A DNA stretch of 64,000 nucleotides, taken from NCBI GenBank assembly GCA_024508355.1, contig JAMZEJ010000005.1, positions 1-64,000 of the forward strand. The letters are read 5' to 3'. The translations under genes were made by a program, and so were the position numbers. This DNA is from Rhizosaccharibacter radicis. GTDB taxonomy: Bacteria > Pseudomonadota > Alphaproteobacteria > Acetobacterales > Acetobacteraceae. The notes beneath the pieces were generated by a model, which was not told where the DNA came from, made no database searches, and saw nothing but the letters and a program-made list of their open reading frames with translations. This document shows, piece by piece, positions 31,174-39,402 of the stretch. Positions within the stretch are counted from its first letter, which is position 1; every line of letters starts with the position of its first letter.

Positions 31174-32359
31174 TCAGTCCCGAAACCGCATCCGCCGGAT
31201 CGCCCGGGAAGATCGTCGCGATCTGTCCGGGCTTCAGCCCAAGGTGATCCGACAGCAACCCCTTGGCCAGCGCCAGCAGGTCGGTGGTGGGAGCGAGGTC
31301 CCGGTTCTCGAACAGCTGCGTGTCGCGCAGGCCCGGCCAGGTGCCCCCGATCCGGCCGCCCCTGATCGCCCCGCCCAGCAGCAGCGCCACCGTCGCCGTG
31401 CCGTGGTCGGTGCCGGTCGTGCCGTTGGAGCGCGCGGTGCGGCCGAACTCGGTGGTCACCAGAACGGCGGTCCGGTTCCAGGCCGGACCGAGCCCGTCGC
31501 GCAGCGCCATCAGTCCCGCATCGAGCTGGCGCAGCGGACCCGGCAGCCGGCGGTTCTGGTCGGCGTGGGTATCCCAGCCTCCCACCTCCAGGGCCGCGAC
31601 CCGCGGTCCCTCGGGGGCGGCCAGCAGCTGCCCCGCGGCCCGCGCCAGGGCGGGGAAACCTCCCTTGCCGTCGGGTGAGGCCCCGCCCAGCGTATCCGCC
31701 GAGAAGCCCCGGGCCGCGAGCCCGGCGGCGATCGCCGGCCCGGTGCGATGGTCGGGAGCGTTCAGGGCGGCGATGCGGGCATACAGGTCCGGCGACGGGC
31801 GGCCGCCCCCGTCGGGCGCGAAACTGCCGACGGGGGCCGGGCCCCGCAGCAGCAACGGCACAGACACGCCGACCGACAGCCCCTCGCCATCCGGCGCCCG
31901 GGGATCGTGCGGGAGCGCCGACACCACCCGGTTGAGCCAGCCGCTGTTGAGGCGCCTTTCGGCGCCGCTTTCCAGGAAATCCTGCGCCTCGAAATGCGAC
32001 CGGGAGCGCCATTCTCCCGCCACGGCATGGACCGGCAGCAGCTCGCCGGCGCCGAACAGCGTGTGCAGGCCGCCCAGGGCCGGGTGCAGACCGAAGAAGC
32101 CGCCAAGGTCCAGCAGCCCGCCCTCCCGTCCCGGCTCGGGAAGCACCAGCGGTGCCCGCAGCGAACGGATCGCCCCGTCGCCATAGGGCGTCACCACCGA
32201 CAGCCCGTCCATCGCGCCGCGCAGGATCACCACCACGAGGCGCCGGTCCTGTCCGGGCGAGGACGCCGCCCCCAGGGCAAGCGAGGACGCACCGAGGCTC
32301 CAGGCGGAAGCCAGCCCCAGCAGCGAGGCGCGTCGGGTCAGCATCATGGCGCCACTCAT
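31163..32359 (-). CDS. DUF1501 family exported protein (sulfatase-like fold)
   Basis: The 398-residue protein starts with a Tat-like signal (LTRRASLLGLASAWSLGASS), which has the twin arginine. It has the DUF1501 landmarks GGWDTHADQ, TTEFGRTARSN and GTDHGTA, which hold metal-binding and active-site positions of the alkaline phosphatase-like fold. The substrate is unknown. The start overlaps the stop of the DUF1800 gene (ATGA); the two are partners in many phyla. Confidence 0.88.
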   Translation of the reverse strand: MSGAMMLTRRASLLGLASAWSLGASSLALGAASSPGQDRRLVVVILRGAMDGLSVVTPYGDGAIRSLRAPLVLPEPGREGGLLDLGGFFGLHPALGGLHTLFGAGELLPVHAVAGEWRSRSHFEAQDFLESGAERRLNSGWLNRVVSALPHDPRAPDGEGLSVGVSVPLLLRGPAPVGSFAPDGGGRPSPDLYARIAALNAPDHRTGPAIAAGLAARGFSADTLGGASPDGKGGFPALARAAGQLLAAPEGPRVAALEVGGWDTHADQNRRLPGPLRQLDAGLMALRDGLGPAWNRTAVLVTTEFGRTARSNGTTGTDHGTATVALLLGGAIRGGRIGGTWPGLRDTQLFENRDLAPTTDLLALAKGLLSDHLGLKPGQIATIFPGDPADAVSGLIRS

Positions 32360-33936
32360 CGCATCTGGAACTCGGGCGAGGAGAACAGGAGGGTTAGGGC
32401 GTCGCGGCGGTCGCCCGCCCCGCGCATGGCGGCGGCGGTGCGCGCGGACAACAGCGGACCGAGGCTTGCCTCGGCGACCTCCATCGGATCGAGGTCCGGA
32501 TGGTGGCCGGCGGCGGCGAAACACCAGTCGATGCGCCGCATCATGGCTTCCGGACCGTTCCATCCCGTGGCCTCGTCCGTCCAGCCGTTGGGCAGGGGCG
32601 CCGACCAGGTCGGCTGGCCGAGCTTGGCCGCCGCCCCGGCGAGCGGCGAGCCCGGCCGCTTGCCGCGTCCGGCCTGGGCATAGGATCGCGTCGCCCCTCC
32701 CGTGCCCGGCCGATCGGGCACGTAGCCGTCGGTCGTGGCGACCGCACCAACCGGTTCCGGACGCGCGGAGGGCCCCATTCCGGGGGCGGGCGCGGCGAAC
32801 AGCGGGCGTCCGCCGGCTCCGGACGCGCCGCCCGGGTCCGGCCCAGCCCTAGGACCACCCGCCATCGCGGGCACCTCGGCCTCCCCCGTCCCGGTCGCAG
32901 CCAGCCGCCAGTCGACGGCAGGGGTCGGCGGCGGCGGTCCCAGCGCCCGGAGCACGGCAGCGGCGTAGCTCATGCCGTCGCGGAACTTCGTTCCCGGCAC
33001 CCAGGCCCGCGGCAGGTCCAGCAGCGCGAGCGACGCGGCCTTGAGGTCGCCGCCGCTGTCGCGCAACGCGGCCCCGACATGGCCGATCTCGGCCGGCGTC
33101 GGATCGTCGGCCAGGAAGTGCCGGGCGAGCTTGGTCGCGAGATGCCGATATGTCGCCGGATGGTGCGCCAGCATGTCCAGCGCCAGCAGGCCCCCCGCCT
33201 CACCCTCCGGATAGTCGCGGCCCATCAGCGACTTGATCCCCGGTTCGTGCGCACGCGGCCGGAACCCGAAACCGGGGCGATCGGCCTTCATGTCCACCGA
33301 CCAGCCGGTGAGGATGGCCGCGAACGCGGTCACGTCGGCCTGGGTGTAGCCGGCGGCCGGGCTCACCGTATGCAGTTCCAGGCATTCGCGGGCGAGGTTC
33401 TCGTTGAGCCCGCGATGCGACCGCCGGCCGGCCGGGCTGTCCGGTCCCACCGACCCCGCATTGTCCAGATACAGCAGCATCGCCGGGTGCCGCATCACCG
33501 CCAGCAGCATGTCGGCGAAACGGCCGTCGACGTGCGGGCGGATCGCTTCCCGCACGAAGGCGCCGACGATCGGCCGCACGCCGTTCTGGCGGACGCTGAC
33601 GGTGAAATGGTTCGCCCAGAACCACACCAGGCGCTCGCGGAACGGGGTGTCGCCGCGCCAGACGCGATCGAGCTGCGCCACGAGCTCGGCACGGAACAGC
33701 GGCTCCACCAGCGATTGCCCGGGGGGCGGCTTGAGCCGCCGCTGCTCGCGCAGCCGGATCAGGCCGTCGGCCGTGTCCGGCAGTCCAGCGAACACCGCCG
33801 GGTCGGCACCGTCGAGCTGCCGCGCGAGCCAGGATCGCGGATCGTCCGGGGGCGCGGCACCATCGGCGCCCGCCGTCGCGGCCAGACCGCAACCGTAGCC
33901 GAAGCGGGCGACCGCCTGCGTCAGCCAAATCCTCAT
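32356..33936 (-). CDS. DUF1800 family protein
   Basis: The 526-residue protein contains the family segments RLVWFWANHFTVS, NENLARECLELHTV and FAAILTGWSVD. There is no obvious signal peptide. A low-complexity Gly/Pro-rich stretch of about 80 residues interrupts its C-terminal third. DUF1800 proteins accompany DUF1501 proteins and are thought to act together, but no reaction is established. A GTG at 33945 is an alternative start. Confidence 0.88.
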   Translation of the reverse strand: MRIWLTQAVARFGYGCGLAATAGADGAAPPDDPRSWLARQLDGADPAVFAGLPDTADGLIRLREQRRLKPPPGQSLVEPLFRAELVAQLDRVWRGDTPFRERLVWFWANHFTVSVRQNGVRPIVGAFVREAIRPHVDGRFADMLLAVMRHPAMLLYLDNAGSVGPDSPAGRRSHRGLNENLARECLELHTVSPAAGYTQADVTAFAAILTGWSVDMKADRPGFGFRPRAHEPGIKSLMGRDYPEGEAGGLLALDMLAHHPATYRHLATKLARHFLADDPTPAEIGHVGAALRDSGGDLKAASLALLDLPRAWVPGTKFRDGMSYAAAVLRALGPPPPTPAVDWRLAATGTGEAEVPAMAGGPRAGPDPGGASGAGGRPLFAAPAPGMGPSARPEPVGAVATTDGYVPDRPGTGGATRSYAQAGRGKRPGSPLAGAAAKLGQPTWSAPLPNGWTDEATGWNGPEAMMRRIDWCFAAAGHHPDLDPMEVAEASLGPLLSARTAAAMRGAGDRRDALTLLFSSPEFQMR

Positions 33937-34013
33937 GACGACCACCCTACGCGGCGGCCGTGCCTCGAAGCTTTACGGTGGCGGCTGAAGTGTAACCGGG
34001 GGCGGCCGCGAGG

Positions 34014-35579
34014 TCAGTGCGCTCCGGCCGCCGCCGTGCCGCCCCGCCGGGCCAGCAGGATGGACAACGCCGCCAGCCCCAGCGCCGCACCCAGCACCGC
34101 GAAGGTGTCGGCGAAGCCCATGGACAGGGACTGGCGACGGACGATGCGGCCGAGCTGCACCACCGCCTGATGCCCGGCCAGGTCCTTGTCGGCGCCGTGC
34201 GACAGGAAATACCCCGTCAGCTGGTCGAGCCGGGCGCGCACCTCGGGACGGGTCAGGGTCACCGCCTGGCCCAGGATGTCGGAATGGAACTGCTCGCGCT
34301 TGGTGATGATGGTCTGCAGCAGCGCCGTGCCGACCGCGCCGCCCAGGTTGCGCAGCATGTTCAGGAGCGCCGACGCGTTGGCGGCTTCCGCCGGCACGAT
34401 GCGCGCCATGGCGATGGCGGTGAGCGGGGTGATGATCGCCGCCTGCCCCAGCGCGCGCACGAGGTTCGGCAGCAGGAACTGGTCGCCGGACACGTCCGTC
34501 GAGAGATGGGTGTTCATGAAGCAGCTGAACGAGAACAGCGCGATGCCGCCCGCGCACAGGAAGCGCAAATCCACCCGCCGCATCAGCCACGGCACCAGCG
34601 GGATCAGCAGCAGCTGCGGCAATCCGTTCCAGGCCAGGACGTGGCCCGTCTGCTCGGAGTTGTAGTTCTGCACCTGCGACAGGTACTGGGGCAGCACGTA
34701 GACGCTGCCATAGAGCGCGAAGCCCACCAGGATGTTGGCGACGATGCCGACCCCGAAATTGCGCTCGCGCAGCAGCCGCAGATTGAGCAGCGGCCTCCTG
34801 GCGGTGAACTGGATCACGACGAAGGCCAAGAGGAACAACGCGGCGATCACGCCGAGCCGGACGATGAAGGGCGAGCCGAACCAGTCGTCCTTGTTGCCTT
34901 CCTCCAGCATGGTCTGCAGCGAGCCGAGGCCGATCGCCATGCACGCGATGCCCGGCCAGTCGGCCTGCCGCAGCAGGCCGAATTGGAACGGCTTGCGCTC
35001 CTCGGTGACCCAGAGGATGCCCGCCATCAGCAGCGACGGCGGCACGTTGATCATGAACACCGTGCGCCAGCCATAGGTCTCGGTGAGCCAGCCGCCGATG
35101 GTGGGGCCGATCGCCGGCGCGAAGGTGGCGGACAACGCGAACATCGCCAGCCCCATCGCCTGCTGCGCCTTCGGCAGCCGCGTCATCGCCATGGTCATCG
35201 CCATCGGGATCAGCACGCCGCCGCAGAAACCCTGCAGCCCGCGCATCACGATCATGGTGCCAAGGTCGCTCGCGAAGGAGCAGCATACCGAGAAGAACGC
35301 GAACAACAGCGTGCAGCAGATGATGACGCGGCGGAACGAGAACACGCGCGCCAGCAGCACGGTGAGCGGGATCACGATGATCTCGCCGATCAGATAGGCG
35401 GTGGACACCCAGGCGCCCTCGTCCACGCCGGTGCCGATGCCGCCCTCGATGTTGGGCAGCGACGCGTTGGTGATCTGGATGTTCAGGATCGCCATGAAGG
35501 CGCCGATCATCCCCGCGGTCACCGCGAGCCATGTACGCCCGCTGGCCCGCTCGGGCGCGACGGTCGCGGCATCGGACAT
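34014..35579 (-). CDS. DHA2-type drug/proton antiporter (EmrB-like)
   Basis: This 521-residue inner-membrane protein has 14 predicted membrane segments, the DHA2 signatures GAWVSTAYLIGE and MRGLQGFCGGVLIP, and TLSATFAP-type motif C (ATFAPAIGPTIGG). It should export toxic compounds through the membrane-fusion partner encoded 22 bases upstream. A strong GGAAGGAG precedes the ATG. Together with the EmrA-like protein and an outer-membrane channel encoded elsewhere it would form a tripartite pump. Confidence 0.93.
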   Translation of the reverse strand: MSDAATVAPERASGRTWLAVTAGMIGAFMAILNIQITNASLPNIEGGIGTGVDEGAWVSTAYLIGEIIVIPLTVLLARVFSFRRVIICCTLLFAFFSVCCSFASDLGTMIVMRGLQGFCGGVLIPMAMTMAMTRLPKAQQAMGLAMFALSATFAPAIGPTIGGWLTETYGWRTVFMINVPPSLLMAGILWVTEERKPFQFGLLRQADWPGIACMAIGLGSLQTMLEEGNKDDWFGSPFIVRLGVIAALFLLAFVVIQFTARRPLLNLRLLRERNFGVGIVANILVGFALYGSVYVLPQYLSQVQNYNSEQTGHVLAWNGLPQLLLIPLVPWLMRRVDLRFLCAGGIALFSFSCFMNTHLSTDVSGDQFLLPNLVRALGQAAIITPLTAIAMARIVPAEAANASALLNMLRNLGGAVGTALLQTIITKREQFHSDILGQAVTLTRPEVRARLDQLTGYFLSHGADKDLAGHQAVVQLGRIVRRQSLSMGFADTFAVLGAALGLAALSILLARRGGTAAAGAH

Positions 35580-35601
35580 GATCCTGGCTCCTTCCGCCCG
35601 G

Positions 35602-36783
35602 TCAGCGCGATCCGGCGGTGGCGACGCCGGTGGGAGCGGCCCGGCCGGCCGCGGGGCCACGGTCGCCGTCGCGGATGTCGATGCTGGGATACGCCGACAT
35701 TCCCGGACGCAGCCGCCCGGTCAGCGGATCGCCAGGATCGAGCACGATCTTCACCGGGATGCGCTGCACGATCTTGGTGAAATTGCCGGTGGCGTTGTCC
35801 GGCGGCAGCAGCGCGAACTCGGCGCCGCTGGCCGGCGCCATGCTGTCCACCCGCCCGTGGGCGACGAGGCCCGGAAACATGTCGACCTCCACGCTCGCCC
35901 GCTGGCCGGGATGCACGCCGGAAAGCTGCGTTTCCTTGTAGTTCGCGACCACGTAGGCCTCGCGCAGCGGCACGATGCTCATGAGCTGGGTGCCGGCCTG
36001 CACATACTGCCCGACGCGCAGGGTGCGGTTGCCGACGGTGCCGTCCACGGCCGCCACGATCGTGGTGTAGCCGAGGTCCAGGCGGGCCTGGGCCAGCACC
36101 GCCTCGTCATGCGCCAGCGTCGCTTCCGCCTGCTTCACCTGTGCTGCGAGCTGGTCCGCCTGCCGGATCGCGCCCTGCAGCGTCGCGACGTCGCGCACCA
36201 CGCCCGCCCGGGCGGCCGAGATGCGCGAGCCGGCCCGCTGCGCGTCCTGCACCGTGCCGTAGCCGGTCTGCGCCAGCGCTGCGTACCGGCGATCGTCCTG
36301 CTCGGCGAAGCGCTGGTCGGAAGCATCCACCGCCACCGTGGCCCTGGCGGACGCGATGACGCTGTCCTGCATCGCCAGCGCCACCCGGCGGCCTTCCAGC
36401 GCGGCCCGCGCCGCGTCGGCATCGGCGGTCGCCTGGTCCACCGCGACACGGAAATCGCGATCATCGATCTTCGCCAGCACCTGACCCGCACGCACCGGCT
36501 GGTTGTCCCGCACCAGCACGGCGGACAGATAGCCCGAGATCCGGGGCGCCACCGTGGTGTTGTCCGCCTGCACGTAGGCGTCGTCGGTGGATACCTGGAA
36601 CCGGCCCACCGTCCAGTACTGCCAGCCGAACCGGCCCCCGACACCGGCCACGAGCACGGCGCCCGCCAGCATCAGCATGCGCCGCGAAGGCGAACTCGCC
36701 CGCCCGGCGGTTTCCGCCGCCGGCGGACGGTCGGCGCTGCGAGGCGAAAGCGCGGCGGGGGGCAGCAATGTCTGGGTGGCCAT
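35602..36783 (-). CDS. EmrA-like membrane fusion protein
   Basis: The 393-residue protein has one N-terminal membrane anchor (about residues 36-52), the biotinyl-lipoyl-like half motifs STDDAYVQADNTTVAPRISG and AAVDGTVGNRTLRVGQYV, and a long alpha-helical hairpin between them. It links the EmrB-like antiporter to the outer membrane. The start is preceded by GGGAGGAGG, which partly lies in a hairpin (36795-36812). The TetR gene is transcribed away from it. Confidence 0.94.
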   Translation of the reverse strand: MATQTLLPPAALSPRSADRPPAAETAGRASSPSRRMLMLAGAVLVAGVGGRFGWQYWTVGRFQVSTDDAYVQADNTTVAPRISGYLSAVLVRDNQPVRAGQVLAKIDDRDFRVAVDQATADADAARAALEGRRVALAMQDSVIASARATVAVDASDQRFAEQDDRRYAALAQTGYGTVQDAQRAGSRISAARAGVVRDVATLQGAIRQADQLAAQVKQAEATLAHDEAVLAQARLDLGYTTIVAAVDGTVGNRTLRVGQYVQAGTQLMSIVPLREAYVVANYKETQLSGVHPGQRASVEVDMFPGLVAHGRVDSMAPASGAEFALLPPDNATGNFTKIVQRIPVKIVLDPGDPLTGRLRPGMSAYPSIDIRDGDRGPAAGRAAPTGVATAGSR

Positions 36784-36794
36784 CGGGCATCCTC

Positions 36795-36812
36795 CTCCCG
36801 AAAAACCGGGAG
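36795..36812 (-). promoter_or_regulatory. Hairpin over the emrA-like ribosome binding site
   Basis: Read on the minus strand, CTCCCG and CGGGAG pair around a six-base T-rich loop. The 3' arm forms part of the GGGAGGAGG that serves as ribosome binding site for the ATG at 36783. In RNA this stem could hide the site. Confidence 0.5.
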
Positions 36813-36814
36813 CT

Positions 36815-36832
36815 GGAAAATTGTTGTTTTCC
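36815..36832. promoter_or_regulatory. Inverted-repeat operator between emrAB-type operon and tetR
   Basis: GGAAAATTGTTGTTTTCC is a perfect repeat of GGAAAA/TTTTCC with a six-base spacer, AT-rich in a GC-rich genome. A further half-site GGAAAAC lies at 36869. Position between the divergent genes makes it the likely binding site of the TetR protein. Confidence 0.7.
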
Positions 36833-36879
36833 TAAAACACCCGTAGATTGCCGCCGTCAATCGAATTCGGAAAACGATC

Positions 36880-37524
36880 GTGGTCCAAACTCCCGCGGCC
36901 CGCCCCCGGGGCCGCCCGGCGGCGCGCACCGACGCCGAAACGCTGGCCCTGCTGGGCGAGGCGGCGACGGCCGCGTTCGGACGTCACGGCTATGCGGGTG
37001 CCAACGTCACCGAGATCGCCCGGAGCCTGGGCATCTCGACCCGCACGCTTTACCGGCTGGTGCCCACCAAGGCGGAACTGTTCGAGCTGTCGGTCCGGAG
37101 CCGGATCGACAGCTTCCTGCTGGCGGTGACCCGCGATGCCCTCAGCGGCCTGGAGCTTGAGGACGCACTGACCCTGATCCTGACCCGCTTCGCGACCCTG
37201 GTGCTGGGCGACGAGTCGATGGCGATCACCCGCCTGCTTTATGCCGAGGCCGGCCGCTTCCCCGAGATCGCGGCACGGTTCCAGGCCAGCGCCGCGCGAC
37301 GGGTGGACGCCGCGATCACCGCCTGGCTCGCCGAACAGGTGGAGGCCGGACGGCTGACCGTGGAGCAGCCCGGTTTCGCGTCCAGCTTCCTGCGCGGCGC
37401 GATGGTGTCCGATCCCCAGCGCGCGGCGCTTCTGGGCACGGCGCCGCTGCCCGACGCCGGGGCGATCGCCGAACGAGCCCGGCGCTGCGCGCGGCTGTTC
37501 CTGCAGGGCTGCCGGCCCCGCTAG
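36880..37524 (+). CDS. TetR family repressor of the emrAB-type operon
   Basis: The 214-residue protein has the N-terminal TetR helix-turn-helix (AFGRHGYAGANVTEIARSLGIS followed by TRTLYRLVPTKAELF; only key parts quoted) and an alpha-helical ligand domain. It starts with GTG. The neighbouring pump genes are divergent and share a palindromic operator with it, so it probably represses both until a pump substrate binds. It converges on sufE with a six-base gap. Confidence 0.9.
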   Translation: MVQTPAARPRGRPAARTDAETLALLGEAATAAFGRHGYAGANVTEIARSLGISTRTLYRLVPTKAELFELSVRSRIDSFLLAVTRDALSGLELEDALTLILTRFATLVLGDESMAITRLLYAEAGRFPEIAARFQASAARRVDAAITAWLAEQVEAGRLTVEQPGFASSFLRGAMVSDPQRAALLGTAPLPDAGAIAERARRCARLFLQGCRPR

Positions 37525-37530
37525 CCCGGA

Positions 37531-37977
37531 TCAGGCCGCCTCGGCCGCGGCCTTCTGCACGGCCCTGGCCATGGAGGCGATGCCGTTGCCGCGATTGGTC
37601 GACAGGGCTTCTAGCAGACCCAGCTCCTTCAGGAACACCGGGTCGGTCGCCAGCACTTCCTGGGGCGTGCGCCCGGAATAAACTCGCAGCAGCAGCGCGA
37701 CCAGACCGGACACGATGGCGGCGTCCGACGCGCCGGCGAAGCGCAGCACGCCGTCCTGGAGGCGGCTCTCCATCCAGACCTGGCTCTGGCAGCCCGGCAC
37801 GCGATGCGCGTCGTCCGCCCAGTCCGCCGGGAAGGCGGGCAGCTTGCGCCCGAGCTCGATGATGTAGCCGTAGCGCTCCATCCAGTCGTCGAACACCGCG
37901 AGCTCGTCGCCGATCGCGGCGATGGCCTCCGCCGCGCTGTCTTCCTCGGGCACCACAAACGGATCGGTCGTCGACAT
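37531..37977 (-). CDS. sufE: SufE cysteine desulfurase sulfur acceptor
   Basis: SufE takes sulfur from the cysteine desulfurase SufS for iron-sulfur cluster assembly. The 148-residue protein has the active cysteine in VPGCQSQVWM and the SufE helices (FDDWMERYGYIIELGRKLP). It stands apart from other suf genes. The open frame reaches 38031, but MSTTDPF at 37977 is the usual type of start. Confidence 0.93.
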   Translation of the reverse strand: MSTTDPFVVPEEDSAAEAIAAIGDELAVFDDWMERYGYIIELGRKLPAFPADWADDAHRVPGCQSQVWMESRLQDGVLRFAGASDAAIVSGLVALLLRVYSGRTPQEVLATDPVFLKELGLLEALSTNRGNGIASMARAVQKAAAEAA

Positions 37978-38063
37978 GCGCTGGCATGTGCGGGGCACCG
38001 CCCGCCCCGTCAACACCCGCCGCACCCGCACGAAGGCTTGCGATCGTCATTTGAGACGTGCGA

Positions 38064-38105
38064 TTGAACCGAATGCCATATGGCAGCATATCTCCTGCCA
38101 GGAGA
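38064..38105 (+). promoter_or_regulatory. Promoter/operator of the Xre-RES toxin-antitoxin operon
   Basis: TTGAAC (38064-38069) and CATATC (38087-38092), 17 bases apart, form a candidate promoter. Between them lies the palindrome TGCCATATGGCA (38074-38085). A second repeat, TCTCCT-gcc-AGGAGA (38091-38105), contains the ribosome binding site of the antitoxin. Antitoxins of this family normally repress their own promoter, so these are the likely binding sites. Confidence 0.55.
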
Positions 38106-38111
38106 CAGGCC

Positions 38112-38558
38112 ATGCCCCTTCAATCCGCCAATGCCCGACCATTCTCGCCGTCCCAACCCGTCGATGCCCTCAATCTTTCCGATCCACGGGTTCGCGCCCG
38201 CCTGTCGCCGGCCGCGGTGGACGGGTTCGTACGGCTGGCCGCCCTGTGGCAGCTGAGCGCGCTGGAATGCTGCCTGCTGCTGGGCGACCTGAGCGAGCGG
38301 ACCTGGTTCCGGATGAAGAAGCAGGACGGCTCGTTGCGGCTTTCCTTCGACCTGCTGACCCGGATCAGCCTGCTGGTCGGCATCTTCAAGGGGCTGCGCC
38401 TCCTGTTCTCGGAGGAACTGGCGGATCAATGGATGCGGCTGCCCAACCGCGGCCCGTTGTTCAACGGACGCCGGCCGCTGGATCTCGCGATCGAGGGCGG
38501 CATTCCCAGGCTGATGATGATCCGCCAGCATATCGACGCTCTCCGGGGCGGGTTGTGA
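38112..38558 (+). CDS. Xre/MbcA/ParS family antitoxin
   Basis: The 148-residue protein has a central helix-turn-helix (LWQLSALECCLLLGDLSERTWFRMKK, key residues LSERTW) and the C-terminal DUF2384 domain with WMRLPNRGPLFNGRRPLDLAI. Such proteins bind and silence RES-domain toxins and repress their operon. AGGAGA sits seven bases before the ATG at 38112. Its stop overlaps the GTG start of the toxin (GTGA), so translation is coupled. Confidence 0.9.
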   Translation: MPLQSANARPFSPSQPVDALNLSDPRVRARLSPAAVDGFVRLAALWQLSALECCLLLGDLSERTWFRMKKQDGSLRLSFDLLTRISLLVGIFKGLRLLFSEELADQWMRLPNRGPLFNGRRPLDLAIEGGIPRLMMIRQHIDALRGGL

Positions 38559-39358
38559 CCGACCACGCCGAGCTGCCAGGACGCGAGGCCGTCCTGCCCG
38601 AAGAGGATGGGGGGCAGGATCTCTCGTTCCGTGCCGAGCCGCCCGCGCGGCCTTGGACGCCCCCGGTATCCGACATCGTCCAGCGCAACACCGTTCGCCT
38701 GATCCCGAGCGGCCGGTTGAAGCCGCCCGTGCTGGCGCCCCTCGCCCCCACGAAACAGGCGATGGAGGATCTGGCGGCGCTGGAAGGGCTCACCAACGGC
38801 CGGCTGATGGCGGCCGAGGACGGGCTGCCGGAGCTGAACCCCCGGGAGCTCGCGTTCGGCCGGCCGAACGACAGCTTCGTCAATGCGGCCTTCACCCATG
38901 TCCGCGCCGGCGGCAACCGCTTCAACGACGAGAAGCGGGGAGCCTGGTACTGCGGGTTCGACGCCGAAACCTCGCTGGGCGAAGTCGCCTTCCATCTCAC
39001 GCGGGAGCTGGAAGCGATCGACCGGTTCGAGAACGTGTCGGATTACGCCGAGCTGGTGGCCGACTTCATCGGGCCGTTCCACGATCTGCGCGGCGCCGGC
39101 CCCTGGGCCTCGGCCTGTCTCGCCGCCGACACGGCGCTGGCCTACCCGGCCGGGCAGAGGCTGGCACGACGCCTGCGCGAGGACGCGCTCAGCAACGGGC
39201 TGATCTATCCCTCGGTGCGCTGGCCGGAGGGAACCTGCCTGGTCGCGTTCCGCCCCGCCCTGGTCCAGAACCTCCGGCAGGGCGGCTTGTGGCGACTGCG
39301 CTGGGAAGGACGTCCGGAGCCGGTCGTGGAACGGCTGGGCAGCGCCGACACCCTTTGA
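38555..39358 (+). CDS. RES-domain toxin
   Basis: RES toxins break down cellular NAD+ when not held by the antitoxin. The 267-residue protein has the three residues that name the family in order: arginine in HVRAGGNRFN, glutamate in SLGEVAFH and serine in IYPSVRWPEG. It has about 60 residues before the RES core, more than in compact members. The GTG start overlaps the antitoxin stop. It converges on hslU with a hairpin between them. Confidence 0.88.
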   Translation: MTDHAELPGREAVLPEEDGGQDLSFRAEPPARPWTPPVSDIVQRNTVRLIPSGRLKPPVLAPLAPTKQAMEDLAALEGLTNGRLMAAEDGLPELNPRELAFGRPNDSFVNAAFTHVRAGGNRFNDEKRGAWYCGFDAETSLGEVAFHLTRELEAIDRFENVSDYAELVADFIGPFHDLRGAGPWASACLAADTALAYPAGQRLARRLREDALSNGLIYPSVRWPEGTCLVAFRPALVQNLRQGGLWRLRWEGRPEPVVERLGSADTL

Positions 39359-39369
39359 GCGGCGTCGGA

Positions 39370-39390
39370 ACCGCGCCGCGCGGGCGCGGT
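39370..39390. terminator. Hairpin between convergent RES toxin and hslU
   Basis: ACCGCGCC and GGCGCGGT pair perfectly around a five-base loop, in the 44-base gap between two gene ends. No T-run follows on either strand, so it could act as a weak two-way terminator or an RNA end-protecting stem. Confidence 0.4.
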
Positions 39391-39402
39391 CCCTGCGGGC
39401 CG

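Noticed and set aside
38074..38105. Mobile-element ends or attachment site around the toxin-antitoxin genes
   Set aside because: The palindromes are short and sit at the promoter; there are no direct repeats, integrase or tRNA nearby.
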